A DNA stretch of 64,000 nt from JAJYIW01 sp963781665 (GCA_963781665.1 CAWAGA010000002.1:1984001-2048000); one strand, 5' to 3'. Shown: positions 44,143 through 53,123, counted from the stretch's first letter. Made by a program: numbers and translations. The notes: generated from the letters alone by a model not told the origin.

Positions 44143-46848
44143 ATGTTAACTTTTGGTCAATGGGTAAGACAACGCCGGAAAGAACTGGATCTGACCCAGG
44201 AAGAACTGTCCCTGAGGGTCGGTTGTTCGCTGGTGTTGATTCAGAAGATCGAGGGAGGTCAGCGCCGCCCATCCAAGCAGATCGCCGAACTGCTGGCGCT
44301 GCACCTGAGCGTACCACCCAACGATCATAAGGATTTTGTGCGTTTTGCCCGGGCCCAACCTGTTGAGCCCCCCGCGACTGCAGGTACCCCCTGGCGGGTG
44401 CTCCGCAGCCAGTTCACCAATTTGCCGGTCCAACCAAACCCTTTGATTGGGAGGCAGGGAGCAGTAGCAGCCATCCGCCAACGGCTGCTGAGCGAGCCAG
44501 TTCGCCTGCTGACCCTGGTCGGCCCGCCCGGAATCGGAAAGACCCGTCTGGCGATCGAGATTGCCAGTCAACTGGTGGATGACTACGAACATGGAGTATT
44601 TTACATCCCCCTGGCGGCGGTCACCGATCCCGCCCAGGTTGTGACCAGCCTTGCCCAACATTTTGCAATCAAGGAAACCGGCAGAAAAGCATTGTTCGAG
44701 CAGGTGAAAAAAGCATTGGCGGATAAGCGTATGCTGCTGCTGCTGGATAACCTCGAGCAGGTAGTGACGGCAGCGCCCCTGGTGGCCGAACTATTGGCAG
44801 CCTGTCCCTGGCTCCAGATTCTGGCGACCAGCCGCGTCCCGCTGCACATCCGCGCCGAACGCCAATTTCACGTCCCCCTGTTGAAACTGCCCCCCCTGAC
44901 CTCCTTGTCTGACCCACAGGCTCTGTTAGACTACCCCGCGAGTGCACTCTTTGTCGACCGAGCCCAGGCGGCCCGGCCAGATTTCGCGGTAACCGGTGAG
45001 AATGCCGACGCGATCGCCCAGATCTGTGCCCGCCTGGATGGTCTACCGCTGGCGATCGAATTGGTCGCGGTGAGAGTGAGTCAGATACCACCAGCAGCTT
45101 TATTACCCCAATTGGCCGACCGCCTGGGACTGTTGACTGGCGGGCCGCGTGATCTACCGCTCCGTCAGCAGACTTTGCGCGGTGCGATTGACTGGAGCTA
45201 CGACCTGCTCCTTCCTAAGGAGCGACTTTTGTTCGCCCGTCTGGCGGTCTTTGTGGGTGGTTGCACCCCGGAAATGGCCGAATTCGTATGCGGGTGCGGT
45301 GCTTCTGCATCCATACTCGAGACGCTGGAGCGGTTGGTGGATCAGAGCCTGGTGCTGCGCAGAGAACAAGAGCCGGGTGGACAGCGCTTCATCATGCTGG
45401 AGACAATCCGTGCCTACGCGTTGGAACGATTGGAAGAGATCGGAGAGGCGGGGGTTGTCCAGCAACGCTATTCTGCCTGTTTGCTCGACCTGGCGGAACG
45501 GGCAGAGGTGCCTCAACCAGCCTGGCTGGACCGGCTGGACGAGGAACACGACAACCTGCAGGCGGCCTTCCAGCGGGCATTGGCTGCTGGTGACGCGGCA
45601 ATGGCCCTTCACCTGTCGTCGCGCCTGTGGCGCTTTTGGCTGCTGCGCGGCTATCTCAGCGAGGGGTTGGCCGTGTTGAAAGCTGCCCTGAATTTGGAAA
45701 ATGCGCGTTCCGATCCTGAACTGGCCTCCATTCGAGCCGAAACGCTTTTGGGAGCTGGCTGGTTACTGCGCGACATGGGCGACTTTGTTCAGGCGCGATC
45801 ATTTTTTGAAGAAAGCCTGGCTGCCTACGAGGAATCGGATGACCGGTCCGGGCTGGCCTACGCCCTGTATTCCGTGGGTTACATCCAATTTCTGATCGGA
45901 GATTCTGCGCATGGCATCCGGATCATCGAAGAAAGCCTGGCACTTTACCGGGCCCTTAACGATGAAAAAGGACAGGCCTTGACCCTGTTCATGTTGGGAC
46001 GGATTGCGGTGGCACGGGGTGAATACCGCAAAGCCAGGGAGTGCCTGGGAGATTGTCTGGCAGTGGAGCGGGGCCGAAGGGAATCCTACGGCCTGGGCAG
46101 GGTTCTTGCCAGCCTGGGAGAATTGGCTATTTACCAGGGCGAACATGCAAGCGCGGAGGAATTGCTTGCAGAAAGCCAGGCTTTGTTGGACACCCTCGGG
46201 GAACGGCTGTTATACGCCTGGTTGTTGACCAAACGCGGTGAACTGGCGTGGCGCCTGGGCTGCCCGGCAGAAGCGCGTGCCTATCTGGAACGTGGCATTA
46301 ACCTGGCTCAGGAAATGGGTTACCGCTGGAATGAAGCCTATGCGCTGACCTACCTGGGACTGGTCTGCCTTTCGGAAAGCAATTTCGACCAGGCGCAATC
46401 GCTGTGTGAAGACAGCCTGGCCCTGTTCCGCGAGTTGGAAAGCGAGGCTGATGTTGCCCAAACCCGCAAAGACCTGGCCAGGGTTGCCCTGGCTCGCGGC
46501 GAGATCATCCGCGCGGCTGAGTACTACCGGGAATGTCTGGTTACTTTCACCGAGCGCGGCTACCTGCCCGATATCGTCGAGTGCCTGGAGGGGTTAGCTG
46601 CGGTCGCGATTGCCCAGGGCGATCCCGGTGGGGCAGCCCACATGTTAGCCGCAGCCGCGGCCCAACGCGAACAGCTCGGTATGCCGCTGGCCCCTGTACT
46701 CCAGCTGGCATACCAACGTGACGTCGCCCTGCTCCGCGCAGCACTTGGAAATGATCACTTTGTTAAACCTGGTCCCAAGGCCGCGCTCAGTCTATCGAGC
46801 AGGCCGTGCAGGCTGCCCGGTCGTAACGCGGTCATTTTTACGGCCTGA
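44143..46848 (+). CDS. XRE-STAND-TPR transcriptional regulator/NTPase
   Basis: 901 codons. N-terminal XRE HTH (FGQWVRQRRKELDLTQEELSLRVGCSLVLIQKIEGGQRRPS). NB-ARC-type ATPase with Walker A LVGPPGIGKTRLAIE near residue 126 and Walker B MLLLLDNLEQV, sensor LATSRVPL and the GLPLAIELVA motif. The C-terminal 400 residues are TPR repeats (for example ARSFFEESLAAYEESDDRSGLAYALYSVGY). This three-part design is frequent in Chloroflexota as a signal-sensing regulator. Divergent from the M6 peptidase, which may be its target. The last 20 residues (RPCRLPGRNAVIFTA) look like read-on into non-conserved DNA. Confidence 0.9.
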   Translation: MLTFGQWVRQRRKELDLTQEELSLRVGCSLVLIQKIEGGQRRPSKQIAELLALHLSVPPNDHKDFVRFARAQPVEPPATAGTPWRVLRSQFTNLPVQPNPLIGRQGAVAAIRQRLLSEPVRLLTLVGPPGIGKTRLAIEIASQLVDDYEHGVFYIPLAAVTDPAQVVTSLAQHFAIKETGRKALFEQVKKALADKRMLLLLDNLEQVVTAAPLVAELLAACPWLQILATSRVPLHIRAERQFHVPLLKLPPLTSLSDPQALLDYPASALFVDRAQAARPDFAVTGENADAIAQICARLDGLPLAIELVAVRVSQIPPAALLPQLADRLGLLTGGPRDLPLRQQTLRGAIDWSYDLLLPKERLLFARLAVFVGGCTPEMAEFVCGCGASASILETLERLVDQSLVLRREQEPGGQRFIMLETIRAYALERLEEIGEAGVVQQRYSACLLDLAERAEVPQPAWLDRLDEEHDNLQAAFQRALAAGDAAMALHLSSRLWRFWLLRGYLSEGLAVLKAALNLENARSDPELASIRAETLLGAGWLLRDMGDFVQARSFFEESLAAYEESDDRSGLAYALYSVGYIQFLIGDSAHGIRIIEESLALYRALNDEKGQALTLFMLGRIAVARGEYRKARECLGDCLAVERGRRESYGLGRVLASLGELAIYQGEHASAEELLAESQALLDTLGERLLYAWLLTKRGELAWRLGCPAEARAYLERGINLAQEMGYRWNEAYALTYLGLVCLSESNFDQAQSLCEDSLALFRELESEADVAQTRKDLARVALARGEIIRAAEYYRECLVTFTERGYLPDIVECLEGLAAVAIAQGDPGGAAHMLAAAAAQREQLGMPLAPVLQLAYQRDVALLRAALGNDHFVKPGPKAALSLSSRPCRLPGRNAVIFTA

Positions 46849-47020
46849 CCGACTCCGGAGATGGAGAGCGTTTTTTAAGAATTTACGCAACTGTTCAACC
46901 AGCATTGGAAAGTGCCTGAATTGTAGGTGTAACATTCTTTCTGTAATTTCTTGAACCTTAACAAAAGTGATGAGTCAGAAGTATCCTAAATAGGTTACCA
47001 CACCAAAACAGGAGACTGAA

Positions 47021-47755
47021 ATGACTCACCAAGGTGATTATAATCCTTCCGAAAAAGTAACTGATCTACTGGCTAAGAATGGCTGGGGAGCCATTCCCGA
47101 CCTGATCCGCATTTTGAATCAACCAGGCCATGCAAGAAGAACGAGCTCGCTATTTGCAAGCCGAGGAGTACGAGCGTACTCAAGACCGGAAAGGCTATGC
47201 CAACGGTTACAAACCCAAAACGGTCAAAACACGAGTCGGGGAAATCACCTTTTCCATACCCCAGGTGCGGGAAGGTGGATTTTTCCCCTCGGTTCTGGAA
47301 AAGGGTCTGCGGAGCGAACGAGCTTTGACCATGACTTTAGCCGGGATGTACGTCTGCACCGTGCCGCAGGCGCAGGCGTTCAAGGCGTTTCCACTCGCCG
47401 GGTGAAGGAGATCACCGAACAGCTCTGCGGGTTTGAGATCTCCGCCGAACAGTTCAGCCGGGCCACCGCCGGGGTGGATACCGTTTTGCAAGAGCGGCGG
47501 GAGCGACCTTTGGGTGAAATCCGTTATCTTTACCTGGATGCTCGCTACGAGAAGGTGCAAGATGCAGCGGTGTTGGTGGTCACCGGGATCGATCCAGACG
47601 GAGAGCGCCAGGTTCTAGGTGTTTCCGTGTCCCTCAGCGAGCACGAAACCCATCCCTAAAGGGTGCTTCGCGATGGAAAGGCTTTTTGAAGGGCATGAAG
47701 GATCGTGGTTTGCGTGGCGGTCATGTCGGGGATCAGTGTGAGCACCTTGCGGAAT
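47021..47755 (+). pseudogene. IS256-family transposase remnant
   Basis: IS256-type (MULE-like) pieces in three frames: LLAKNGWGAIPDLIRIL from ATG 47021; then MQEERARYLQAEEYER...RVGEITFSIPQVREGGFFPSVLE; then GVSTRRVKEITEQLCGFEISAEQFSRAT...RYLYLDARYEKVQD with the first catalytic Asp. The first switch is a 4-nt insertion near 47118, the second lies near 47385. After LSEHETHP a stop follows, with frame-shifted FLKGMKDRGLRG and then loss of similarity. The C-terminal half is gone. Dead element. Confidence 0.85.
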
Positions 47756-47874
47756 TGAGAACAGGGCCGGCGTGTTCCCGAAGGCCCGGCTCTGGTATTA
47801 TTACGAGTAGCGGATAAACAACCAGAAGCTGTCTTGGATGCAATCAGAAATTAATATTGTTGAGATTTTCTGAT

Positions 47875-48156
47875 TTAGTAATGATATCTTGCCTGTAAGA
47901 AATCAATCCGGTCATCACGAACAAGATAGACGATTCGATGTTCCTGGGTTATTCTCCTTGACCATGCTCCAGGGGTCAGGTATTTAAGCGGCTCGGGTTT
48001 CCCAATTCCTTCAAAAGGATCTCTTAGGATCGCCTCAATCAGATCGAAAGTCCGTAATGCCAGCTTGCGGTCAGTTTCTACCCAAAAACGCAGGTCTTCG
48101 ATAAATTCTGGCTGGAAAACGGCTTTTCGTTCTTTCTTATTCAAGACCGACCTCAC
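47875..48156 (-). CDS. yoeB: YoeB-type toxin (mRNA interferase)
   Basis: 93 codons. RelE-superfamily ribosome-dependent nuclease of the YoeB branch: FIEDLRFWVETDRKLALRTFDLIEAILRDPFEGIGKPEPLKYLTPGAWSRRIT, then HRIVYLVRDDRIDFLQARYHY. The conserved Glu, Arg, His and C-terminal Tyr of YoeB are all present. It overlaps the antitoxin gene by 20 nt. Confidence 0.93.
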   Translation of the reverse strand: MRSVLNKKERKAVFQPEFIEDLRFWVETDRKLALRTFDLIEAILRDPFEGIGKPEPLKYLTPGAWSRRITQEHRIVYLVRDDRIDFLQARYHY

Positions 48157-48415
48157 GATGCAAATCCTCGATTGTGAGGGGCTCGGACTCGTTTTTCAAG
48201 GCTCGACCAAGGGCTGTTAATAAGCGTTCAGCATTTGCCGGCGAGCGCAACAGATAAGCAGTTTCCATGAGGCTCTCCAATTCAGAAGCCGCAATCATAG
48301 CAACTTCTTCCTCGCCGCGGCGCTGGATCACAACGATCTCGCGATTATGGGTTACCTGGTCAAGCAATTTTGCCAGCCCATCTCGAGCTTGGGTATAGGT
48401 TGTTTGAATGGTCAT
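48137..48415 (-). CDS. yefM: YefM-type antitoxin
   Basis: Start chosen at ATG 48415 (MTIQTTYTQARDGLAKLL), giving 92 residues behind GGAGAGA; the frame opens at 48451. Phd/YefM family: N-terminal DNA-binding part with VVIQRRGEEEVAMIAASELESLMETAYLLRSP, C-terminal toxin-binding tail. The pair is autoregulated through the palindrome upstream. Confidence 0.93.
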   Translation of the reverse strand: MTIQTTYTQARDGLAKLLDQVTHNREIVVIQRRGEEEVAMIAASELESLMETAYLLRSPANAERLLTALGRALKNESEPLTIEDLHREVGLE

Positions 48416-48427
48416 ATTCTCTCCAAG

Positions 48428-48468
48428 TTGTACAGGATTACTGTACAACATTTTGGATTGTTTGTCAA
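48428..48468 (-). promoter_or_regulatory. yefM-yoeB promoter with TGTACA operator
   Basis: On the minus strand TTGACA (48468-48463), 17 nt, then TACAGT (48445-48440). A perfect 8-bp inverted repeat TTGTACAG / CTGTACAA (48428-48435 and 48441-48448) overlaps the -10 box. Its TGTACA cores are the sequence known to be bound by YefM-YoeB in E. coli. Confidence 0.85.
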
Positions 48469-48510
48469 GGGTGTATGAAAATCACGATAAAGCAAAATGA
48501 ATAATTGCCG

Positions 48511-48587
48511 CGTGGACCGAGTCGTCTGTACCCTCTAGCGACCCTCTTACGAGGGCTGGTGGCAGGCAGGTATGAGCTCAGACCCGT
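48511..48587 (+). repeat. Hairpin repeat copy I
   Basis: GTGGACCGAGTCGTCTGTACC, interior GACCCTCTTACGAGGGCTGGTGGCAGGCA, then GGTATGAGCTCAGACCCGT. Downstream are the AGCTCTCCACATGGAAGGCG...TTTTTAA terminator-like segment and TGGCATAATTCACTGGAATAAG, matching the start of the conserved promoter module of copies D and F. No attC core upstream. Confidence 0.78.
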
Positions 48588-48721
48588 TTTGAGTTATTGA
48601 AACACAGAAGAACTCAGAAAAGCTCTCCACATGGAAGGCGCAATTTTTAATATATGGCATAATTCACTGGAATAAGAATGCCTATTTAAACTTGGCCCAC
48701 AGTTTAGAATAAGGGAACGGA

Positions 48722-49549
48722 ATGCCAGACTTGACGATTCCATTCATAGTTTTAATTTTCATTGCTGGAACCGCAGCAGGCGCTTTTCGTGCTTATCGCC
48801 AGATCAAAGCTTTTCGTAAAGACAGTCAAAGCTCTGCCGCCTTACGAAAGTGGTCTGCAATGCCGCTTCCTCCCTCCGTCCATGAGCCCAAAGCCACAGC
48901 TGCAATGTACATTCATATTCTAGCACTCCTGATTCTTGCCATCATTGCTTTCCGTACGGCATTCAGTCCTGGATTTTTTAACAATTCATTCGGAGTAAAT
49001 GAAGCGACGATGCGTGCGTTGGTCTGGTTTATCCAATGGGGTAGTCTCACCATTATTGCTTATTTGCTTGGATCGCATCTGACCGCCTGTATACAAACGG
49101 TTTTCAGGAGTGATCTGGTTACCATTAGAATTACGGAGAATGGCTTGTTTTATGGACGGAGTTTCTTGTCTTGGAATCAGTTCAGTCATTGTACGGTTGA
49201 AAAGAAAGCAAGCTTACTCAAACTTTATTCTCCGTTTTCACCCGAATTACCATCATTATTATTGAAGCCAAATGCATCTGAGAATTTGACGGAATTAGGC
49301 GACATGATTTATCGGTTTCTTCCGTCATCTCCATCGCAGGAAAATCGTGCCTGGTATCAAAAGGGGTATCTGTTGGTACCAACAATGCTCCTGGCGTGTC
49401 TGCCAGTCGTTATAGCAGCCTGGCTGACTTCAGTATTTCTTCACGAGTTGTCTCTTTACGTCATCGCCCTACTCATGGTTATTTTGGTTTACCTGGGCGG
49501 GGCAGTCACAAACCTGTTCGCTTTTGGCAGTTTAGGAGCCAGAAAATAA
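48722..49549 (+). CDS. Multi-pass membrane protein of unknown function
   Basis: 275 codons behind AAGGGAACGGA. Hydrophobic spans at the N-terminus (IPFIVLIFIAGTAAGAF), near residue 65 (IHILALLILAIIAF), near 97 (LVWFIQWGSLTIIAYLLG), and two near the C-terminus (LLVPTMLLACLPVVIAAW; LSLYVIALLMVILVYLGG). The middle (ITENGLFYGRSFLSWNQFSHCTVEK) resembles the PH-like DUF5673/bPH domain of small membrane proteins. Follows repeat I directly. Confidence 0.6.
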   Translation: MPDLTIPFIVLIFIAGTAAGAFRAYRQIKAFRKDSQSSAALRKWSAMPLPPSVHEPKATAAMYIHILALLILAIIAFRTAFSPGFFNNSFGVNEATMRALVWFIQWGSLTIIAYLLGSHLTACIQTVFRSDLVTIRITENGLFYGRSFLSWNQFSHCTVEKKASLLKLYSPFSPELPSLLLKPNASENLTELGDMIYRFLPSSPSQENRAWYQKGYLLVPTMLLACLPVVIAAWLTSVFLHELSLYVIALLMVILVYLGGAVTNLFAFGSLGARK

Positions 49550-49726
49550 TCCGATCAGCATTTTATCGGATGGAGGAAGTTGAAAATTCCAGACCGAATT
49601 GCACTCGTGTCAGCCAGCTGGAGCGCGAAACTATCAGTGGTAACATTGTCCAGATATGACCATCCAAAAATTCAGATAATAGGATTTACCGGTATATGTT
49701 CAAGCTGATTTTAAGATGAACTGTCC

Positions 49727-50200
49727 TTACCGATCTCTTCGTATTTTCTCCCGTTCCTGGTCCCATAGTTGTGTAAATCGTTCAAAGACATCAGCAATGA
49801 TTTCCAGTTCTTTTTCTGAGTAACTTGAAATCAACTCGCCTTGTGCTTTTCTTGCCGATTTAAACCATGACGCAGCTTTTTCAGCGCTTGATTTCGTAGG
49901 GACGATTAGAGTCCCGCGACGATCATCAGGATTAGGACAGCGCTCTATTAAGCCAGCCTTTTCGAGCCGATCCAGCATGGCAGTCGTCGCACCTGAAGTA
50001 AGACCCGTATGCCTGGCAAGTTCGGTAGGTGTGGAAATGCTCTTGAGGAATAAAAGCCTGAGACATTCCATATCGGTTACATTGAGGCCCACCCACTCGT
50101 TCATCGCGTTTCGAAACAGCGTCAAATGAATGCCATAATCCCTGACCGCATTCAAAGCCCGCTTCTTTAAGTCTGTTTTAGTAGAGTTCGTCATAATCAC
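49727..50200 (-). CDS. MarR-family transcriptional regulator
   Basis: 157 codons. Winged-helix HTH: LGLNVTDMECLRLLFLKSISTPTELARHTGLTSGATTAMLDRLEKAGLIERCPNPDDRRGTLIVPT (motif order visible). Helices at both ends for dimerisation. Upstream the DNA is AT-rich with two AAAGATA repeats. The neighbour on the other side is a DUF1801 protein transcribed away, a possible target. Confidence 0.92.
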   Translation of the reverse strand: MIMTNSTKTDLKKRALNAVRDYGIHLTLFRNAMNEWVGLNVTDMECLRLLFLKSISTPTELARHTGLTSGATTAMLDRLEKAGLIERCPNPDDRRGTLIVPTKSSAEKAASWFKSARKAQGELISSYSEKELEIIADVFERFTQLWDQEREKIRRDR

Positions 50201-50368
50201 CCTTGACTTTATCTTTATAATGAAGTATCTTTATTATATAACTAAATACTTGCGAATGCAAGGGCTGCTTCCTTGAGACCAAGGTGTCGAAGCCATGATT
50301 TACCTCATCAAGGATTTGGCCGGAGCAAAGTCAGAATTTCCATTCTAATTCAATATGAGGAGTTTTTT

Positions 50369-50851
50369 ATGAGTACAAAAAAGGAAACGCAAAAAAACGC
50401 CGAGAGCACCGTTGCAAACAATAAGACGTCCCAAGGATTCACTGACGCGGAAAAAGCTGCGATGAAGGAGCGTGCCAAAGAGCTAAAGGCAGAAGCGCGG
50501 GCCAGCAAGAACAAGGCGGAAGGGGAGAATGCTGTCCTCGCCGCGATCGCTGCCATGCAGGAACCGGATCGCAGCCTGGCGGCCCGGATACATGAGATCA
50601 TCAAAGCCAACGCACCGAACCTCTCGCCGAAAACCTGGTACGGCATGCCCGCCTATGCCGACAAGGACGGCAATGTCATCTGCTTCTTCCAAAACGCGTC
50701 GAAATTCAACGCAAGGTATGCAACACTTGGCTTCAATGATCGGGCGAAGCTCGACGAGGGCGTCATGTGGCCGACCGCCTTTGCGCTGAAGGAGTTGACT
50801 GCCGCCGAAGAGGCAAGGATTGCCGCGCTCGTGAAGAAAGCGGTGAGTTGA
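50369..50851 (+). CDS. DUF1801 (YdhG-like) protein
   Basis: Start chosen at ATG 50369 (MSTKKETQKNAEST) with the ribosome-binding site GAGGAG 9 nt upstream; the frame opens at 50273. 160 residues. A lysine-rich, charged N-terminal 60 residues is followed by the DUF1801 core (DRSLAARIHEIIKANAPNLSPKTWYGMPAYADKDGNVICFFQNASKF). Relatives include putative iron chaperones. Function here unknown. Confidence 0.8.
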   Translation: MSTKKETQKNAESTVANNKTSQGFTDAEKAAMKERAKELKAEARASKNKAEGENAVLAAIAAMQEPDRSLAARIHEIIKANAPNLSPKTWYGMPAYADKDGNVICFFQNASKFNARYATLGFNDRAKLDEGVMWPTAFALKELTAAEEARIAALVKKAVS

Positions 50852-50933
50852 AGACTGATCACAATCGAGTCAGATCTCCGCGCTAAATCTAAGATGCCGT
50901 AATTGTGTTTCGTGATGTAGGAGACTATTCTGG

Positions 50934-51437
50934 ATGAGCTGGAAAGACCTGGAAAACGCAGCCCCCGAATTAGCAACTTTTGGCCTCAAGCGATTTGAGA
51001 TTGGCGTGGCTTATCTCGCCACGGTGCGTCAAGACGGGTCACCCCGCGTCCATCCAGTAACCCCTATTATTGGGCAGGGTCATCTCTTTCTTTTCATGGA
51101 GCCGACCTCCCCGAAAGGACATGACTTGCGTTGCGATGGACGATATGCACTTCACTCCGCCGTGAGCGACTCGAATGGAACAAGCGGTGAGTTTATCATC
51201 ACGGGAAGCGCCAGATTTATCGTTGACCCGGCGGAACGGTCCCAAGCATCTCAACTTGCCAGTTACATGCCTGAGAACCGCTACATTCTGTTCGAATTAA
51301 GCATTGAAAGCGCTGCATCCACCATTTATAAAGATGGTATGCCAGTTCGGCAAAACTGGAGACTCGACGAAGGCAGTAATTTGGAGCATTCAGCACCTAC
51401 GCAGGCGGAAGCAGGTGGCAGGCAGGTACCCTCTTAA
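50934..51437 (+). CDS. Pyridoxamine 5'-phosphate oxidase-family protein with repeat-derived tail
   Basis: 167 codons. FMN-binding split barrel: FEIGVAYLATVRQDGSPRVHPVTPIIGQGHLFLFM and later HDLRCDGRYALHSAVSD, GEFIITGSARFI. The natural end is probably near WRLDEGSN. The last residues (TQAEAGGRQVPS) are read from hairpin repeat copy J, which supplies the stop codon. It is therefore a fusion with repeat DNA or a slightly truncated protein. Confidence 0.82.
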   Translation: MSWKDLENAAPELATFGLKRFEIGVAYLATVRQDGSPRVHPVTPIIGQGHLFLFMEPTSPKGHDLRCDGRYALHSAVSDSNGTSGEFIITGSARFIVDPAERSQASQLASYMPENRYILFELSIESAASTIYKDGMPVRQNWRLDEGSNLEHSAPTQAEAGGRQVPS

Positions 51438-51484
51438 GGGTACCCGAACCCGCTGCGGGTGCCCGCAGGGGCAGGTGGGTGAAG
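51411..51484 (+). repeat. Hairpin repeat copy J, 5'-truncated
   Basis: GCAGGTGGCAGGCAGGTACC, then CTCTTAAGGGTACCCG and ACCCGCTGCGGGT palindromic blocks and GCAGGTGGGTG. The block from CTCTT to GGTGGGTG matches copy G closely. The GGACCGAG start and the GGCCGGT end are lost. Confidence 0.7.
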
Positions 51485-51872
51485 GGTCGGGCGTGCAATC
51501 TGCACTATCTGAGCTGATGGCAGTGACCACCTTAGTGAACTTCGGTCCTGTTTACCGAGAGCATGTCGGATTGTATGTAAGTGCGGGCAGCTGCTTTCTC
51601 CTGCGTTTGTCAGGTAGTAAACTTGATGAGCGGGCGAATCTTGTGGATACCGGGTTTGGTATCCAGCAGGATCACCAACCAGGCAGGGGGTTTGAGCGAC
51701 AATGGTTAAGAGAATTCAAAAAATCTGAGCCGATCGACAATTTTCATTGCTGGAGGCATCCAGCTCTCAGGCAATCAGGTACGCAGTCTGGTAAAATGTT
51801 TCGTGCCGTCGAGCTTGCATCAAGAAGCATTAGCCTTTTATCACCAACCACCGGTGAAAGATTACTGAATAT
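51485..51872. other. Region without a recognised gene
   Basis: About 390 bp between copy J and the drug-exporter gene. A plus-strand frame is open through it (51304-51876) but has no features I recognise and begins inside the PPOX gene in another frame. I regard it as non-coding or as the residue of a lost gene. Confidence 0.4.
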
Positions 51873-53123
51873 ATGATGACGCAGCAGCCTGCTCAAATTT
51901 CTCGTCAGAAATACCTGGGTTCCCGGGGACTGATCGTTTTGCTTGCACTGTTATCTGCATTTGTTCCGCTTTCTACCGATCTTTACCTGCCAGCATTGCC
52001 TACCATGAGCAAGAGTTTGCAGGCCCCGACTGAGCAGATTAATTTCACCTTGAGCGCATTCTTTGTCATGTTTAGCATTGGAATACTGGTGTGGGGCCCG
52101 CTCAGTGACCGTTATGGCCGCAAGCCCATCCTGATAGTAGGTCTGGCGGTATATGTGCTCGCCAGTGGCTTATGCTCCGTTACCACCAGCGTCTATGCGT
52201 TGATCGCCTTCCGTGCCCTCCAGGCGTTTGGTGGCAGTGCTGCCGGGGCGGTCGCTTCAGCGGTTGTCAAAGACACTTTCAGCGGCCGCAAACGTGAGTC
52301 AGTTCTGGCGGCCGTTCAATCGATGACGATGCTCTCCCCGGCTGTGGCCCCGATGTTTGGGGCAATGCTGTTGAGTATTACCACCTGGCGGGGTGTTTTC
52401 TGGACACTGACGGGGATTGGTGTGATCGCCCTGTTGGGCAGCTTGCTGCTGCAAGAAACCCTTCAAGAGCGCAATAGCGGCGCGCTGCTATACAGCTTTA
52501 CTCGGCTGGGCAAGACATTGCAAAACCGAGGTTTCACCATGCTGATGCTCCTTTTTTCACTTGGCGGCATTTCCAGCATGGCCTTCGTCTCTGGGTCCAC
52601 CTTTATCTACCAGGACGGCTTTCACCTGAGCAGCCAGACCTACAGCTACTACTTCGCTGTGAACGCGATATGTCTGATCGCCGGGCCGATGATCTACATG
52701 CGTATCTCGCGCCGCTTCCATTCTGAAATGATCATCCGCATCAGTTTCGTGATCTCAATGGCCAGCGGCATATTAATAGTCCTGTTTGGCAACCTGGCTC
52801 CTTATATCTTTGCGCTATGCATCCTGCCTTCGTCGATCGCCGGGAGCATCATTCGACCACCTTCGGCCAATCTGATGCTCGAACAGCAGCAGGGTGATAC
52901 CGGATCGTTGGTCTCAGTGATGGGCAGCACCAACCTGCTGATGGGCTCTCTGGGAATGACCCTGATCTCGCTCCACTGGGGTAACACCATCATTGCCCTT
53001 GGCGTAATGACTTTACTGACCGCAGCAACCAGCACGCTGGTCTGGCCGCTGGTTATCAAACACGCCGTTCGCCTGCCGCATCCCAGGCATCTGACCGGTG
53101 ATTTTGAAGTCACGAAGCCATAA
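51873..53123 (+). CDS. Bcr/CflA-family drug exporter (MFS)
   Basis: 416 codons, 12 predicted membrane spans. The family signature is visible: LSAFVPLSTDLYLPALPTMSKSL in span 1, then GPLSDRYGRKPILIVGLAVY (motif A), ALQAFGGSAAGAVASAVVKD, and PPSANLMLEQQQGDTGS in the C-terminal half. Proton-driven export of chloramphenicol, bicyclomycin or related compounds is known for the family; substrate here unknown. Start at ATG-ATG 51873/51876. Confidence 0.92.
   Translation: MMTQQPAQISRQKYLGSRGLIVLLALLSAFVPLSTDLYLPALPTMSKSLQAPTEQINFTLSAFFVMFSIGILVWGPLSDRYGRKPILIVGLAVYVLASGLCSVTTSVYALIAFRALQAFGGSAAGAVASAVVKDTFSGRKRESVLAAVQSMTMLSPAVAPMFGAMLLSITTWRGVFWTLTGIGVIALLGSLLLQETLQERNSGALLYSFTRLGKTLQNRGFTMLMLLFSLGGISSMAFVSGSTFIYQDGFHLSSQTYSYYFAVNAICLIAGPMIYMRISRRFHSEMIIRISFVISMASGILIVLFGNLAPYIFALCILPSSIAGSIIRPPSANLMLEQQQGDTGSLVSVMGSTNLLMGSLGMTLISLHWGNTIIALGVMTLLTAATSTLVWPLVIKHAVRLPHPRHLTGDFEVTKP

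Noticed and set aside
20654..51484. CRISPR array or REP-type repeats
   Set aside because: Copies are kilobases apart, have no spacers of uniform length, and share long conserved ends with a variable interior.
51304..51876. A 190-codon plus-strand gene
   Set aside because: It begins inside the PPOX gene in another frame, crosses repeat J and shows no recognisable domain.
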